DNA of 64,000 bases from Streptomyces diastaticus subsp. diastaticus (GCF_011170125.1 NZ_BLLN01000002.1:1025501-1089500), one strand, 5' to 3'; counted from the first letter of the stretch, positions 36,650 through 45,318 are shown. Numbers and translations: made by a program. Notes: generated by a model not told the origin, from the sequence alone.

Positions 36650-38114
36650 GGAGGGACCGCTTCATGATCTTGCCCATGTCGTTGCGGGGCAGGGCGTCGA
36701 GGTGGCGGACGACGCGGGGGCGCTTGTGCGGGGCGAGCTGGCGGGCCACGTGGTCGGCGACCTCCCGCTCGTCCAGCGGAGCGCCGTCGGTGACCAGCCA
36801 GGCGACGACGCGTTCGCCGAGGTCAGGGTCGGGTTCGCCGGTGACGGCGGCCTCACGCACGCCGGGGAGGTCGAGCAGGGCGTTCTCGATCTCGCCCGCG
36901 CCGATCTTGTAGCCGCCGGACTTGATGAGGTCGGTGGCGCGGCGGCCGACGATCCGCACGTACCCGTCGGGGTCGCGGACCGCCATGTCCCCGGTGCGGA
37001 ACCAGTCGCCGTCGAACGCCTCGGCGGTGGCGTCGGGCCGGTTCAGGTACTCGGTGAAGAGGTTCGGGCCGCGCACCTGGATCTCGCCGACCGTCTCACC
37101 GTCCCACTCCGCGATCTCCGTACCGTCGTCCTCGACGAGCCGCAGCGCGACCCCGGCCAGCGGCAGGCCGACCGTGCCGGGACGCGGCTCGCCGTCGGCG
37201 CGGACGCTGGTGTTCATCAGGGTCTCGCTCATGCCGTACCGCTCGACGACGCGGCGGCCGGTGGCGGCGGCGATGCGTTCCTGGTCGTGGACGGGGAGCG
37301 CGGCCGAGCCGGAGACCAGCAGCCGCGCCTTGGCGAGGGCGGCGGCGAGCGCCGGGTCCGAGGCGGCCTCCTCGGCGATCCGGTGGTACATCGTCGGGAC
37401 GCCGAACATCAGCGTCGCCCCGTCCTCCAGCGCCCGGCGCACCCCGTCCGGGGAGAAGCGGACCAGGTGGACCAAGGAGCCGCCGCGCCGCAGCGGGCCG
37501 AGGACGCCCAGGATCAGGCCGTGCACGTGGAAGAGGGGCAGGCCGTGCACGAGGGTGTCGTCGGCCGTCCACCCCCAGGCGTCCTGAAGCGCGTCGAGCG
37601 TGCTGGTCAGGGCGCGCCGGGGCAGCACGACGCCCTTGGGCGGGCCGGTGGTGCCCGAGGTGTAGACGATCAGCGCGGGCGCCTCGGGGCCCGGCTCGGC
37701 GGGCAGCGCCACCGACTCCGCGACGGTCTCCGGGTCGGTCGCCACGTTCCTGCGCGCCAGCCCCGCCAGTTCCTCGGGCAGCACCTCGCCGGGGGCCGCC
37801 AGCACCAGTGCCGGGTCGCTGTCCGCGAGGATGTGCGCCAGCTCGCGCGCCCCCGCCTTCGGGTTGAGCGGTACGGCGGCCACCCCGGCGAGCAGGGCCG
37901 CGACCACGCCCACCGCGGTCTCCAGGCTCGGCGTCGCCCAGACGGCGACCCGGCGGCCGTGCGGCAGCTCGCGGGCGAGTGCCCCGGCGAGGCGGGCGAC
38001 CTGCGCGTACTCCAGGGCGCGGTCGCCGAAGCGGAGGGTGGGCCCCGGCGGCGTCGGCGGGGCGTGCAGGGCGGGGAAGAGCGGGGCCGTCTCGGGTGCG
38101 GCGGGCGAGGTCAC
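36642..38114 (-). CDS. matB: malonyl-CoA synthetase
   Basis: A 490-residue AMP-forming acyl-CoA ligase close to streptomycete MatB. P-loop: VYTSGTTGPPKGVVLPRRAL near residue 170. HGLPLFHVHGLILG, RRVVERYGMSETLMNTSVRA (A5), FRTGDMAVRDPDGYVRIVGR (A7/A8) and the catalytic Lys in PRNDMGKIMKR are all intact. It activates malonate, and often methylmalonate, with ATP and CoA. It lies between the transporter and the fused carboxyltransferase on the same strand. Confidence 0.93.
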   Translation of the reverse strand: MTSPAAPETAPLFPALHAPPTPPGPTLRFGDRALEYAQVARLAGALARELPHGRRVAVWATPSLETAVGVVAALLAGVAAVPLNPKAGARELAHILADSDPALVLAAPGEVLPEELAGLARRNVATDPETVAESVALPAEPGPEAPALIVYTSGTTGPPKGVVLPRRALTSTLDALQDAWGWTADDTLVHGLPLFHVHGLILGVLGPLRRGGSLVHLVRFSPDGVRRALEDGATLMFGVPTMYHRIAEEAASDPALAAALAKARLLVSGSAALPVHDQERIAAATGRRVVERYGMSETLMNTSVRADGEPRPGTVGLPLAGVALRLVEDDGTEIAEWDGETVGEIQVRGPNLFTEYLNRPDATAEAFDGDWFRTGDMAVRDPDGYVRIVGRRATDLIKSGGYKIGAGEIENALLDLPGVREAAVTGEPDPDLGERVVAWLVTDGAPLDEREVADHVARQLAPHKRPRVVRHLDALPRNDMGKIMKRSLHG

Positions 38115-38205
38115 GGGTGCGTCTCCTCGGGGTCGGGCCGGGCAGGGGCTGCGCCGGTCGGGGGCGCCCCGGTCAGGCGGCGCCTCCCGACCAGGGTTAC
38201 CCGGG

Positions 38206-39528
38206 TCAGAGGCCGGGCACCACCAGCGCCAGCCAGAGCACGGCCGGGGCCAGCACGGTGACGGCGCCGCCGTACAGCATGAGCTGGCGGAAGAAGCGTT
38301 CGCGGTCGGTGTCCTCGGCGGCCGCCAGCACCAGCGCGCCGTTGGTGGAGAAGGGGCTGACGTCGACCACGGTCGCCGACACCGAGAGCGCCGCGACCAT
38401 GCCCACCACGCCGATCTCGCCCTGCTCCAGGAACGGCACGGCGAGCGGGATGAGCGCGCCGATGATCCCGACGGACGAGGCGAAGGCGGAGACGACCGCG
38501 CCGATGTAGCAGAACAGCAGCGCCGCCAGCAGCGGGATGGCGACGGAGCCGACGTGCTCCCCGGCCCAGTCGATCGTCCCCATCTCCTGGAGCACCGAGA
38601 CGTAGGTGAGCATGCCGCAGATCAGCAGCACCGTCGGCCAGGTGATGTGGGCGACCGCGGTCCTGCTGTCCTGCGGCCAGACGACGGCGAGCAGCACGGC
38701 CAGGGTGATGGCGGTCAGGCCCGCGTCCAGGTCGAGGACCAGCACCGCGACGACCAGGGCGACCAGCCCGGCGAGAGTGGCGATCCGGGCGGGGGTGAGG
38801 CGCAGCAGGTCGACGTCGGGGATGGCGTGGGTGCCGGTGAGGGTGCCCGCACGCCCGGTACCGCCGGCTCCGCCCGTCCCGCCCGCCGCCTCGTCCGGCG
38901 CGCCCGCGTCGCCCAGGTCCCGTCCCCGCAGGCGGAGTCCGCCGAGGGCGACGAAGAGCAGGGCGGCGATGGCCAGGTTGGCGAGGAGGCTCGCGAGGAA
39001 GAGGGCGACCGGGCTGCCCGGCAGGCCCTCGCGTTCCAGGATGCCGTTGACCGTCGAGCCGTAGATGCTGATCGGGGAGAAGCCGCCGGCCTGGGCGCCG
39101 TGCACGACGAGGGCGCCCATCAGCAGCGGCTTGACGCCGTAGCGGGCGGCGAAGCCCATGGCGAGCGGGGCGACGATGGCGACCGCCGCCGGGCTGACCG
39201 CGCCGATCGCGGTCAGCACCCCGGTGACGGTGAACATCACCCAGGGGATCAGCGCGATCCGGCCGCGCACCAGCCGGATCCCGGCGTGCACCAGCCAGTC
39301 GGTGGTGCCGTTGGCGCGGGCGATGGCGAAGAAGTACGTGACGCCGACCAGCACCACGAAGAGGTCTCCGGGGAACCCGGCGAAGATCCCGTCCGCGTCG
39401 AGCCCGGCGGCCAGCGTGCCGACCCCGAAGGCGGCGGCGAAGGCCAGTGCGCCCATGTTCACGGAGCGGGTGGTGCCGACGACGAACAGCACCGCCAGCA
39501 CCAGGATGGAGAGTGGTTCGGCAGACAT
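38206..39528 (-). CDS. matC: DASS/SLC13-type dicarboxylate (malonate) transporter
   Basis: A 440-residue membrane protein with about 11-12 helices. It starts MSAEPLSILVLAVLFVVGTT with GGGAG-like ribosome site CGGGAG. GVLTAIGAVSPAAVAIVAPL and VHGAQAGGFSPISIYGSTVN, plus a C-terminal copy ending in VDVSPFSTNGALVLAAAEDT, are the paired substrate-site hairpins of the MatC/DASS carriers. Next to matB it most likely imports malonate. An Ala/Gly-rich cytosolic loop is near residue 215. Confidence 0.85.
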   Translation of the reverse strand: MSAEPLSILVLAVLFVVGTTRSVNMGALAFAAAFGVGTLAAGLDADGIFAGFPGDLFVVLVGVTYFFAIARANGTTDWLVHAGIRLVRGRIALIPWVMFTVTGVLTAIGAVSPAAVAIVAPLAMGFAARYGVKPLLMGALVVHGAQAGGFSPISIYGSTVNGILEREGLPGSPVALFLASLLANLAIAALLFVALGGLRLRGRDLGDAGAPDEAAGGTGGAGGTGRAGTLTGTHAIPDVDLLRLTPARIATLAGLVALVVAVLVLDLDAGLTAITLAVLLAVVWPQDSRTAVAHITWPTVLLICGMLTYVSVLQEMGTIDWAGEHVGSVAIPLLAALLFCYIGAVVSAFASSVGIIGALIPLAVPFLEQGEIGVVGMVAALSVSATVVDVSPFSTNGALVLAAAEDTDRERFFRQLMLYGGAVTVLAPAVLWLALVVPGL

Positions 39529-39849
39529 CAGGGGCTCCCGTCCCATGGGTCCCAATGGGTCATGTCACGGGGTCCAGTGGGGTGTTGAGCCCGAAAGGAC
39601 CCGGGGCCGAAGAGGCGGAACGCCTCATTGGCCCGGTGGCTGGACCACGCTCGGCCCTGGCGCGCCGGGTGTCAACGGGTCGCGCGGGAATTGGTTCAGC
39701 CACTCGTCCACCGGGCAGACATCAAGGTCCGCTCCAGGGCCGGTGCTACGCTCCGGGCGCGACCGGCCCGGGCGCCCGGGGGACCCGCGCGCAGGCCGGT
39801 GCGGGGGACGGCAGGGGACCCGGCGGCAGCCGGAGGACAGGGGTTTCGC
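39529..39849. promoter_or_regulatory. mat divergent promoter region
   Basis: A 321-base gap between the divergent transporter and GntR genes. Candidate operators are the near-duplicated CCCATGGGT / CCCAATGGGT (39542-39560), the hairpin AGGCG-GAA-CGCCT (39613-39625) and GTGGCTGGACCAC (39636-39648), whose TGG-N5-CCA ends resemble FadR-subfamily sites. I cannot rank these by sequence alone. Confidence 0.4.
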
Positions 39850-40557
39850 ATGACCGACGACGCGCTGCGCCCGATGGGCCGCACCCGCCTCTACGAGCAG
39901 GTCCTCGAACGCCTCCGCGCCTACGCCGCCGACCACCACCTCACCGCCGGGGACCGCCTGCCCGCCGAACGCGACCTGGCCCAGCGCCTCGGCGTGAGCC
40001 GCGCCTCCGTCAAGCAGGCCGTGGTCGTCCTGGAGGTGCAGGGCCTGGTCGAGACCCGGCACGGCGGCGGTACCTACCTGCTCCGCGACACCCTCGACCA
40101 CGAACCGGTGGAGCGCCTGGTCGAACGCCGGCGCCGCCTGCCCGACGTGCTGGAGGCCCGCGAGGCCCTGGAGACCAAGCTCGCCGAACTCGCCGCCGCC
40201 CGCCGTACCGAGGCCGACCTCACCGCCCTGCGTGCCGCCCTCGCCCACATGGCCGGGGAGATCGCGGACGGTGGCCACGGGGAGGAGGGCGACCGCCTCT
40301 TCCACGCCGCCGTCACCGAGGCGGGGCACAGCCCGCTGCTCGCCGAGTTCATGGCCTCGCTCACCGACCAGATCACCGAGAGCCGGCGCGAATCCCTCCG
40401 CCAGCCCGGCCGCCCCGACCGCTCCCTCGCCCAGCACCACGCCATCCTCGACGCCATCGAGTCCGGTACCCCGGGACAGGCGGCGGCCGCGATGCGCCGC
40501 CACGTACGGACGGTGGCGAAGGTGCGGCTGCTGGAGTGGGAGCCGGGGGACCGCTGA
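39850..40557 (+). CDS. GntR-family regulator of the malonate cluster (FadR subfamily)
   Basis: A 235-residue protein. The winged helix is RLYEQVLERLRAYAADHHLT, LPAERDLAQRLGVSRASVKQ and VVLEVQGLVETRHGGGTYLL. The FCD ligand domain follows with LEAREALETKLAELAAARR and the metal-site His/Asp pattern in DRLFHAAVTEAGHSPLLAEF and AQHHAILDAIESG. It is divergent from the transporter-synthetase-carboxyltransferase genes. The expected ligand is malonate or malonyl-CoA, by analogy to MatR/MdcY-type regulators. Confidence 0.9.
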   Translation: MTDDALRPMGRTRLYEQVLERLRAYAADHHLTAGDRLPAERDLAQRLGVSRASVKQAVVVLEVQGLVETRHGGGTYLLRDTLDHEPVERLVERRRRLPDVLEAREALETKLAELAAARRTEADLTALRAALAHMAGEIADGGHGEEGDRLFHAAVTEAGHSPLLAEFMASLTDQITESRRESLRQPGRPDRSLAQHHAILDAIESGTPGQAAAAMRRHVRTVAKVRLLEWEPGDR

Positions 40558-40667
40558 GCGCCCGGGTCGGGGCTCCCGCCGGGCAGGGAACCGGCGGCAC
40601 CGGGGCCCGCGTGGACCCCGGCGGGTACCCGGCGCCGCCGCTCACGGGCCGGGGGACCCGCCTCCAC

Positions 40668-40697
40668 GCCCCCGCTGACGGCCCTTGGCGCGGGGGC
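40668..40697. terminator. GC-rich hairpin between convergent genes
   Basis: GCCCCCGC (40668-40675) and GCGGGGGC (40690-40697) pair perfectly around a 14-base loop, in the gap between the convergent gntR and membrane-protein genes. No T tract; a plausible two-way terminator. Confidence 0.45.
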
Positions 40698-40736
40698 AAG
40701 CCGTCGACGGGGCTCGCACGCGCGCGTTCCGGCCCC

Positions 40737-41819
40737 CTACGAGGCCGTGTCGCTCTCGTCCTGGTCACCGCTGGTCCCGCTCTCCAGGATGGAGACGATG
40801 GAGAAGAGCGAGAAGCAGATGCCGCCGAGCCCGGTCAGGACGCGCGCTCCGACGATCACCGCGCTGTCGTCCGACTCGAAGAGGAACGCCATGAGGAACA
40901 GGCACAGCAGAGCCGTGCCCACGGGGATCAGCGGCACCCGGTTGGCCAGGGGAGCCGTGCGCCGCCAGACGAGTGCGAGCAGCAGGACCTTGCTGAGGAT
41001 GCTCCAGCAGACGAGCCCCAGGCCGATGAGCACGAACCCCGCGGACAACTGGGAGGAGCGGCTGTGCGCGGCGACGACCACGAGGCCCAGGATGACGCCG
41101 ACGGCTCCCAGCACGGCGGCGGCCACGGGCCAGAGCACGCGTTCCCGCGGCGCGTAGGTGTTCTGGATCTGTCGCAGGATGCTCGCCACCAGACCGATCA
41201 GGCAGGTGCAGACGAGCGCCAGGCCCACCATCACGTGGCCGGAGGTGAAACGGCCGGCCGGGGCCCCACCGCCCCCGCCGGCCAGCAGGATGAAGGCCCA
41301 CACCCAGGTGGTCAGGGCCGCGAGGACGGGAAGTGCCGACAGGGCACCTGCGGCGGGTGCGCTGAACGGTGCCGGTGAGCGCGGCGGGGAGCCCTCGGGC
41401 AGTGCCGAGTTCTCGGTGATCAGAAGGAACCGGGTGGAGCTGGTGGCCACACACGAGACGCACACGCAGATCATGGAGACGCCGAAGACGACGTGTCCGG
41501 CGACGAAGTCGGGCGGCGGCCTGGGGTTCTGGGCGAGCAGGGAGAGGCCGTAGCCCATGGTGGCGCCGCTGACCGCGAAACCGAACACGGGGTACAGCCA
41601 CCGGTCCGTCGTGGTGTACCGGCCGATGAGCTGCCTGATGATGGTGGCCGCCGTGGCGAACAGGCAGAGGCAGATCGCCGCCAGGGAGAGGAGCACCAGG
41701 CCCGCCACTCGGGCGGACGGCCCGGACGAGTGGGCCAGCACGTATCCGCCCAACGCGGCGGACACCCCGGCCATCAACACCGGGATGGCACGGAAGAGGA
41801 CACTGATCCTGTAGTCCAT
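40737..41819 (-). CDS. DUF2776-like multi-pass membrane protein
   Basis: A 360-residue protein with about ten hydrophobic helices. It starts MDYRISVLFRAIPVLMAGVS, and the segments ICLCLFATAATIIRQLIGRY and VCTCLIGLVASILRQIQNTY are internal repeats about 165 residues apart, so the fold is a tandem duplication of about five helices. Several paired Cys (CLC, CVC, CTC) lie in the membrane segments. The look and start match the DUF2776 family as I recall it. No function is known. It is transcribed alone. Confidence 0.7.
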   Translation of the reverse strand: MDYRISVLFRAIPVLMAGVSAALGGYVLAHSSGPSARVAGLVLLSLAAICLCLFATAATIIRQLIGRYTTTDRWLYPVFGFAVSGATMGYGLSLLAQNPRPPPDFVAGHVVFGVSMICVCVSCVATSSTRFLLITENSALPEGSPPRSPAPFSAPAAGALSALPVLAALTTWVWAFILLAGGGGGAPAGRFTSGHVMVGLALVCTCLIGLVASILRQIQNTYAPRERVLWPVAAAVLGAVGVILGLVVVAAHSRSSQLSAGFVLIGLGLVCWSILSKVLLLALVWRRTAPLANRVPLIPVGTALLCLFLMAFLFESDDSAVIVGARVLTGLGGICFSLFSIVSILESGTSGDQDESDTAS

Positions 41820-41850
41820 CGAGCCTCCACGACGACGGGGTCAGTTCATC

Positions 41851-41943
41851 ATCGGGCGGGGCCCGCCGGGTCGCCACAGGAGGCCGGCCGGGACCCTCCC
41901 GGCCGGCCTCGCCGGTACGTGGGCTCCCGATCGGGCGGGGCCC
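41851..41943. repeat. direct 14-bp repeats flanking a perfect hairpin
   Basis: ATCGGGCGGGGCCC occurs at 41851-41864 and again at 41930-41943. Between them a perfect 14-bp stem (41880-41893 with 41897-41910) has a CCC loop. This lies in the 298-base gap between divergent genes, where no terminator is expected. No T tract, no gene. Confidence 0.65.
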
Positions 41944-42105
41944 CCTTCTCCAGCGGGGCCGGGACGCCGATCGTCGCGGTGCCCGCGGCCGAGGTGGCCC
42001 TCGCGCTCGTCGCGGCCCCGCCGGAGGCCGGTGCGCTCCCGGCGCCCGGCCTCGGCGGCGGGTGGCGAGGCACTCGCGAGACCTCCGGAGCGGCGGCGCC
42101 CTCCG

Positions 42106-42111
42106 TACCCT
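42106..42111 (+). promoter_or_regulatory. -10 box of a probable leaderless sirtuin transcript
   Basis: TACCCT is followed by six bases and the ATG at 42118, with no ribosome-binding site. Confidence 0.45.
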
Positions 42112-42117
42112 GGGGTC

Positions 42118-43047
42118 ATGCGTATGCGACCCACCCTGAGCTGGACGCCGACCGGGGAGCCGTCGCCGGGCACCACGGACCTGGCGCCGGTCGCCGAGGC
42201 ACTGGGCGGCGGCGGGGTGCTGGTGCTGAGCGGCGCGGGCATCTCCACGGAGTCGGGCATCCCCGACTACCGGGGCGAGGGCGGGAGCCTGAGCCGCCAC
42301 ACCCCGATGACCTACCAGGACTTCACCGCCGATCCCGCCGCCCGGCGCCGGTACTGGGCGCGCAGCCATCTCGGCTGGCGCACCTTCGGCCGGGCCCGTC
42401 CCAACGCCGGGCACCGGGCCGTGGCCGCGTTCGGGCGGCACGGGCTGCTCTGCGGGGTGATCACCCAGAACGTCGACGGACTGCACCAGGCCGCCGGCAG
42501 TGAGGGCGTCGTGGACCTGCACGGGCGTCTGGACCGGGTCGTCTGCCTCGACTGCGGTTCCTTCAGCCCGCGCCGGGAGCTGGCGTGGCGCCTGGAGGAG
42601 GTCAACGAGGGGTTCTCGCCGGTGGCCGCCGGGATCAACCCGGACGGGGACGCCGATCTCACCGACGGCCAGGTCGGCGACTTCCAGGTGGTGCCCTGCA
42701 CCGTCTGCGGCGGCGTCCTCAAGCCGGACGTGGTGTTCTTCGGCGAGACGGTGCCCCCGGAGCGGGCCGAGCACTGCCGCGCGCTGGTCCGGGAGGCGAG
42801 GACGCTGCTGGTCCTGGGTTCCTCGCTGACGGTGATGTCAGGACTCCGGTTCGTCCGCCAGGCGGCCCAGGCCGGCCGGCCCGTGCTGATCGTCAACCGG
42901 GACCCGACCCGCGGCGACCGGCACGCCCTCACCCGAGTCGCCCTGCCGCTGGGCGACGCCCTCACCGACGTGGCCGGCCGGCTGGGCGTGCCGCTCGACG
43001 AGAGGGCGCCCACGGAGACGGAACCACCGGCAGGCCCCGGTGCGTGA
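42118..43047 (+). CDS. NAD-dependent protein deacylase (sirtuin, Sir2 class)
   Basis: A 309-residue sirtuin. NAD site: LSGAGISTESGIPDYRG. Catalytic region: ITQNVDGLHQAAGSEGVVDL then HG with the active His. The zinc cysteines are in CLDC and CTVC. GSSLTVMSGLRFVRQAA and LIVNRDPTRGD close the Rossmann fold. It removes acyl groups from protein lysines, for example on acetyl-CoA synthetase. An insert of about 25 residues lies between the Cys pairs (WRLEEVNEGFSPVAAGINPD). A second ATG six bases on is possible. Confidence 0.93.
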   Translation: MRMRPTLSWTPTGEPSPGTTDLAPVAEALGGGGVLVLSGAGISTESGIPDYRGEGGSLSRHTPMTYQDFTADPAARRRYWARSHLGWRTFGRARPNAGHRAVAAFGRHGLLCGVITQNVDGLHQAAGSEGVVDLHGRLDRVVCLDCGSFSPRRELAWRLEEVNEGFSPVAAGINPDGDADLTDGQVGDFQVVPCTVCGGVLKPDVVFFGETVPPERAEHCRALVREARTLLVLGSSLTVMSGLRFVRQAAQAGRPVLIVNRDPTRGDRHALTRVALPLGDALTDVAGRLGVPLDERAPTETEPPAGPGA

Positions 43048-43272
43048 CACCCGGCCTCGACGCTGACCGGGCCTCGCGCCAGGCCCGGCACGGGTCGGCC
43101 TACAGGCGCGGGCCTTTCGCCGGGCGACGAAGGCGAAGGTGAGGACGACGAGGAGTACGCCGCTGAGCGCGGCGATCACGCCGGGGACGATCGGCGCGAT
43201 GTGCGCGGCGATGCCGCCCGCGACGGCTCCGAAGCTGCCGACCGCGACGAGGAGAGCGGCGAAGGCCCGCAC
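42838..43272 (-). CDS. small membrane protein overlapping the sirtuin gene
   Basis: GTG at 43272 has GAGGAG about 9 bases upstream. The first 55 residues form two good membrane helices: FAALLVAVGSFGAVAGGIAA and PGVIAALSGVLLVVLTFAFV, then ARRKARA. The frame then continues 90 more residues as an Arg/Gly-rich tail that runs antisense into the sirtuin 3' end by 210 bases. I trust the helical part. The tail may be a read-through caused by loss of the original stop codon or by an indel. The function is unknown. Confidence 0.5.
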   Translation of the reverse strand: MRAFAALLVAVGSFGAVAGGIAAHIAPIVPGVIAALSGVLLVVLTFAFVARRKARACRPTRAGPGARPGQRRGRVSRTGACRWFRLRGRPLVERHAQPAGHVGEGVAQRQGDSGEGVPVAAGRVPVDDQHGPAGLGRLADEPES

Positions 43273-43330
43273 GGTCCTGATCTCCTCGTGCGTCGCCTCG
43301 CCGGGGCCGGTGCGGCCCCGGCGCCCGGCC

Positions 43331-43681
43331 TCAGCGGCGGGCCAGCCGGCGGCTGTGGCCCACGCCGAACTCCAGGCCGTAGTGGTCGAAGATGCCCTGC
43401 TCCTGCTCGGCGAGGAGTTCCCCGTCGGGACTGATGGCGGGCGCCTCCTTCACCAGCTGCTTGGGCCAGGCCAGCTTCACGTACGAGGGGGAGACGACCG
43501 CCTTCTCCAGCGGAGCGAAGGTGATGCGCCGGCGGGTCGGCAGCCCGACCAGGACGCCGACGAAGAACGGGCGGTCGCTGACCGTGTCCACGTACACCGA
43601 CTCCAGCGTGCCGATCTTGTGGCCCTCCGAGTCCACGACGTTGTGGTCCCGCCAGTCCCTGATGTTCTCCGCCTCGATCAT
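43331..43681 (-). CDS. PRC-barrel domain protein
   Basis: A 116-residue protein starting MIEAENIRDWRDHNVVDSEG with GAGGAG upstream. HKIGTLESVYVDTVSDRPFF and VGLPTRRRITFAPLEKAVVS form the beta-barrel typical of PRC proteins, first known from photosynthetic reaction centre H chains and RimM. Free-standing actinomycete members are of unknown role, often stress-linked. It follows the small membrane gene on the same strand. Confidence 0.85.
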   Translation of the reverse strand: MIEAENIRDWRDHNVVDSEGHKIGTLESVYVDTVSDRPFFVGVLVGLPTRRRITFAPLEKAVVSPSYVKLAWPKQLVKEAPAISPDGELLAEQEQGIFDHYGLEFGVGHSRRLARR

Positions 43682-43785
43682 GGGGGTGCTCCTCGTGGTC
43701 CGTGCCGTGCCGATGCCGCCGATGCCGTCATCGTGCCCCCTCCCGCCCCGACCATGACCCCGGACGCGCCCGGGGCGGACCTGGT

Positions 43786-43965
43786 TCAGGGGGCGTCCGC
43801 GGCCACCGCCCGCACCCAGATCCGGTCCTCCGTCAGATACCTGTCGACCTTCAGTCCCGCCTCGGCCAGGGCGTCCTCGAACTGCCGGCGGGTCATCGGC
43901 CGGGAGAGGAAGGTCTGCGTCCACTGGGCGTCCCGGGCGGTGCCGCCCGGTGGCCCGGACCGCAC
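43786..43965 (-). pseudogene. 3' remnant of a methyltransferase gene
   Basis: A 59-codon minus-strand frame (first possible start GTG 43965, just after an in-frame stop) reads WTQTFLSRPMTRRQFEDALA, then EAGLKVDRYLTEDRIWVRAV and stops at 43786. It looks like the last 50 residues of a class I methyltransferase (final strands after motif IV); the SAM-binding part is missing. It lies between the PRC-barrel gene and the NADH dehydrogenase promoter. It could instead be a small real gene. Confidence 0.45.
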
Positions 43966-44016
43966 GAGCGGTCACCCTCCGAAGTCACCCGGAATGCACC
44001 CCCGGGGGAGCGGGCA

Positions 44017-44022
44017 TAGCGT
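44017..44022 (+). promoter_or_regulatory. -10 box of a probable leaderless ndh transcript
   Basis: TAGCGT is followed by six bases and the ATG at 44029, with no ribosome-binding site. Confidence 0.45.
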
Positions 44023-44028
44023 TAAGGC

Positions 44029-45318
44029 ATGGCAGAGACGTACGAGGTCATCGTCGTGGGAGGCGGCTTCGCGGGAATCGAAGCCGCCAAGAAGCTCGGC
44101 CGTGCCGGGGTGCGGACCCTGCTGGTGGACGTGCACGGGTACCACCAGTTCCAGCCGCTGCTCTACCAGCTGGCCACCGCGCAGATCGGGGTGTCCGAGC
44201 TGGCCCGGCCGTTGCGGTCGATCTTCCGCAACCAGCCGTCGGTCCGGGTGCTCACGGCCAGAGTGAGCGCCGTCGATCCCGAACGGCGGTCCATCACCCT
44301 CTCCGACGGGACCGTGTACGAGGCCGACGACGCGCTGATCGTCGCCTGCGGCGCCGAGGCCAACTTCTTCAACACCCCGGGCGCCCGCGAGAACGCCTAC
44401 CCCCTGTACTCCGCCACCGACGCCACCCGGCTCGGCTCCGAGCTGGTGGCCCTGCTCGACCAGGCCGACAAGGACACCGGGCAGAAGTCCATGAACGTGG
44501 CCGTGGTCGGTGCCGGGCCCACCGGGGTGGAGACCGCCGGTGCCATCGCCGACGCCATCAACTACGTCGTCCCGAAGCTCTTCGCGGGCGGCCTCGCCAA
44601 ACGGTGCTCGGTCGCGCTGGTGGACATGGTCGACCGGACGCTCGGCGGCTTCAGCGAGAAGTCCCAGGCGTACGCGGCCAGCCGGCTCGTCGAGCGCGGC
44701 GTGCGGCTCAAGCTGGGCTCGGCCGTCACCGAGGTGCGCAAGGACGGGCTCAGCTTCGCCGACGGCGCCACCATGGACGCCGACCTGGTCATCTGGGCCG
44801 GCGGCCTCAAGGCCGGGCCGCTGCTGCGCGAGTCGGGCATGCCGCAGGGGCGCGGCGGCCGCGTCGACGTCGGCAAGGACCTGACCGCGCCCGGCTACGA
44901 CGGGCGGGTCTACGTCCTCGGCGACGCCGCCAACATCACCGACGACCGTGACGAGCGGCTGCCGCAACTCGGCTCCGTCGCCAAGCAGTCGGGAGCATGG
45001 GCGGCCCGCAACATCCTCGCGCAACGGGCCGGGCGGCCGACCGAACCGTTCGGGTACAAGGACCGCGGCTACATGGCGATGATCGGGCGCGGCTCGGCCG
45101 TGGCCGAGCTGGGACGCAGCCGACGGCTGGTGCGCGGCCCCGCCGCCTTCATGGTCTGGCTCGCCGTCCACCTGGCGCTGCTCTCCGGCGCCAGCCAGAA
45201 GGCCCGCGCCCTGGTGTCGTGGATCTTCACCTATCTCAGCCACACCCGGCAGCACGTCTTCGTCGGCAGCCCCGAACAGGCCGCCGTGGAGGAGGGCGCG
45301 GACCGGCCCGCCGCCTGA
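44029..45318 (+). CDS. ndh: type II NADH dehydrogenase
   Basis: A 429-residue non-proton-pumping NADH:menaquinone oxidoreductase on the inner face of the membrane. FAD site: EVIVVGGGFAGIEAAKKLGR at the N-terminus. NADH site: VAVVGAGPTGVETAGAIADA near residue 160. VYVLGDAANITDD (second FAD contact), PQLGSVAKQSGAWAARNI and the C-terminal amphipathic/hydrophobic LVRGPAAFMVWLAVHLALL, for membrane attachment, are present. It feeds electrons to the respiratory chain. It is transcribed alone and ends in a hairpin. Confidence 0.92.
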   Translation: MAETYEVIVVGGGFAGIEAAKKLGRAGVRTLLVDVHGYHQFQPLLYQLATAQIGVSELARPLRSIFRNQPSVRVLTARVSAVDPERRSITLSDGTVYEADDALIVACGAEANFFNTPGARENAYPLYSATDATRLGSELVALLDQADKDTGQKSMNVAVVGAGPTGVETAGAIADAINYVVPKLFAGGLAKRCSVALVDMVDRTLGGFSEKSQAYAASRLVERGVRLKLGSAVTEVRKDGLSFADGATMDADLVIWAGGLKAGPLLRESGMPQGRGGRVDVGKDLTAPGYDGRVYVLGDAANITDDRDERLPQLGSVAKQSGAWAARNILAQRAGRPTEPFGYKDRGYMAMIGRGSAVAELGRSRRLVRGPAAFMVWLAVHLALLSGASQKARALVSWIFTYLSHTRQHVFVGSPEQAAVEEGADRPAA

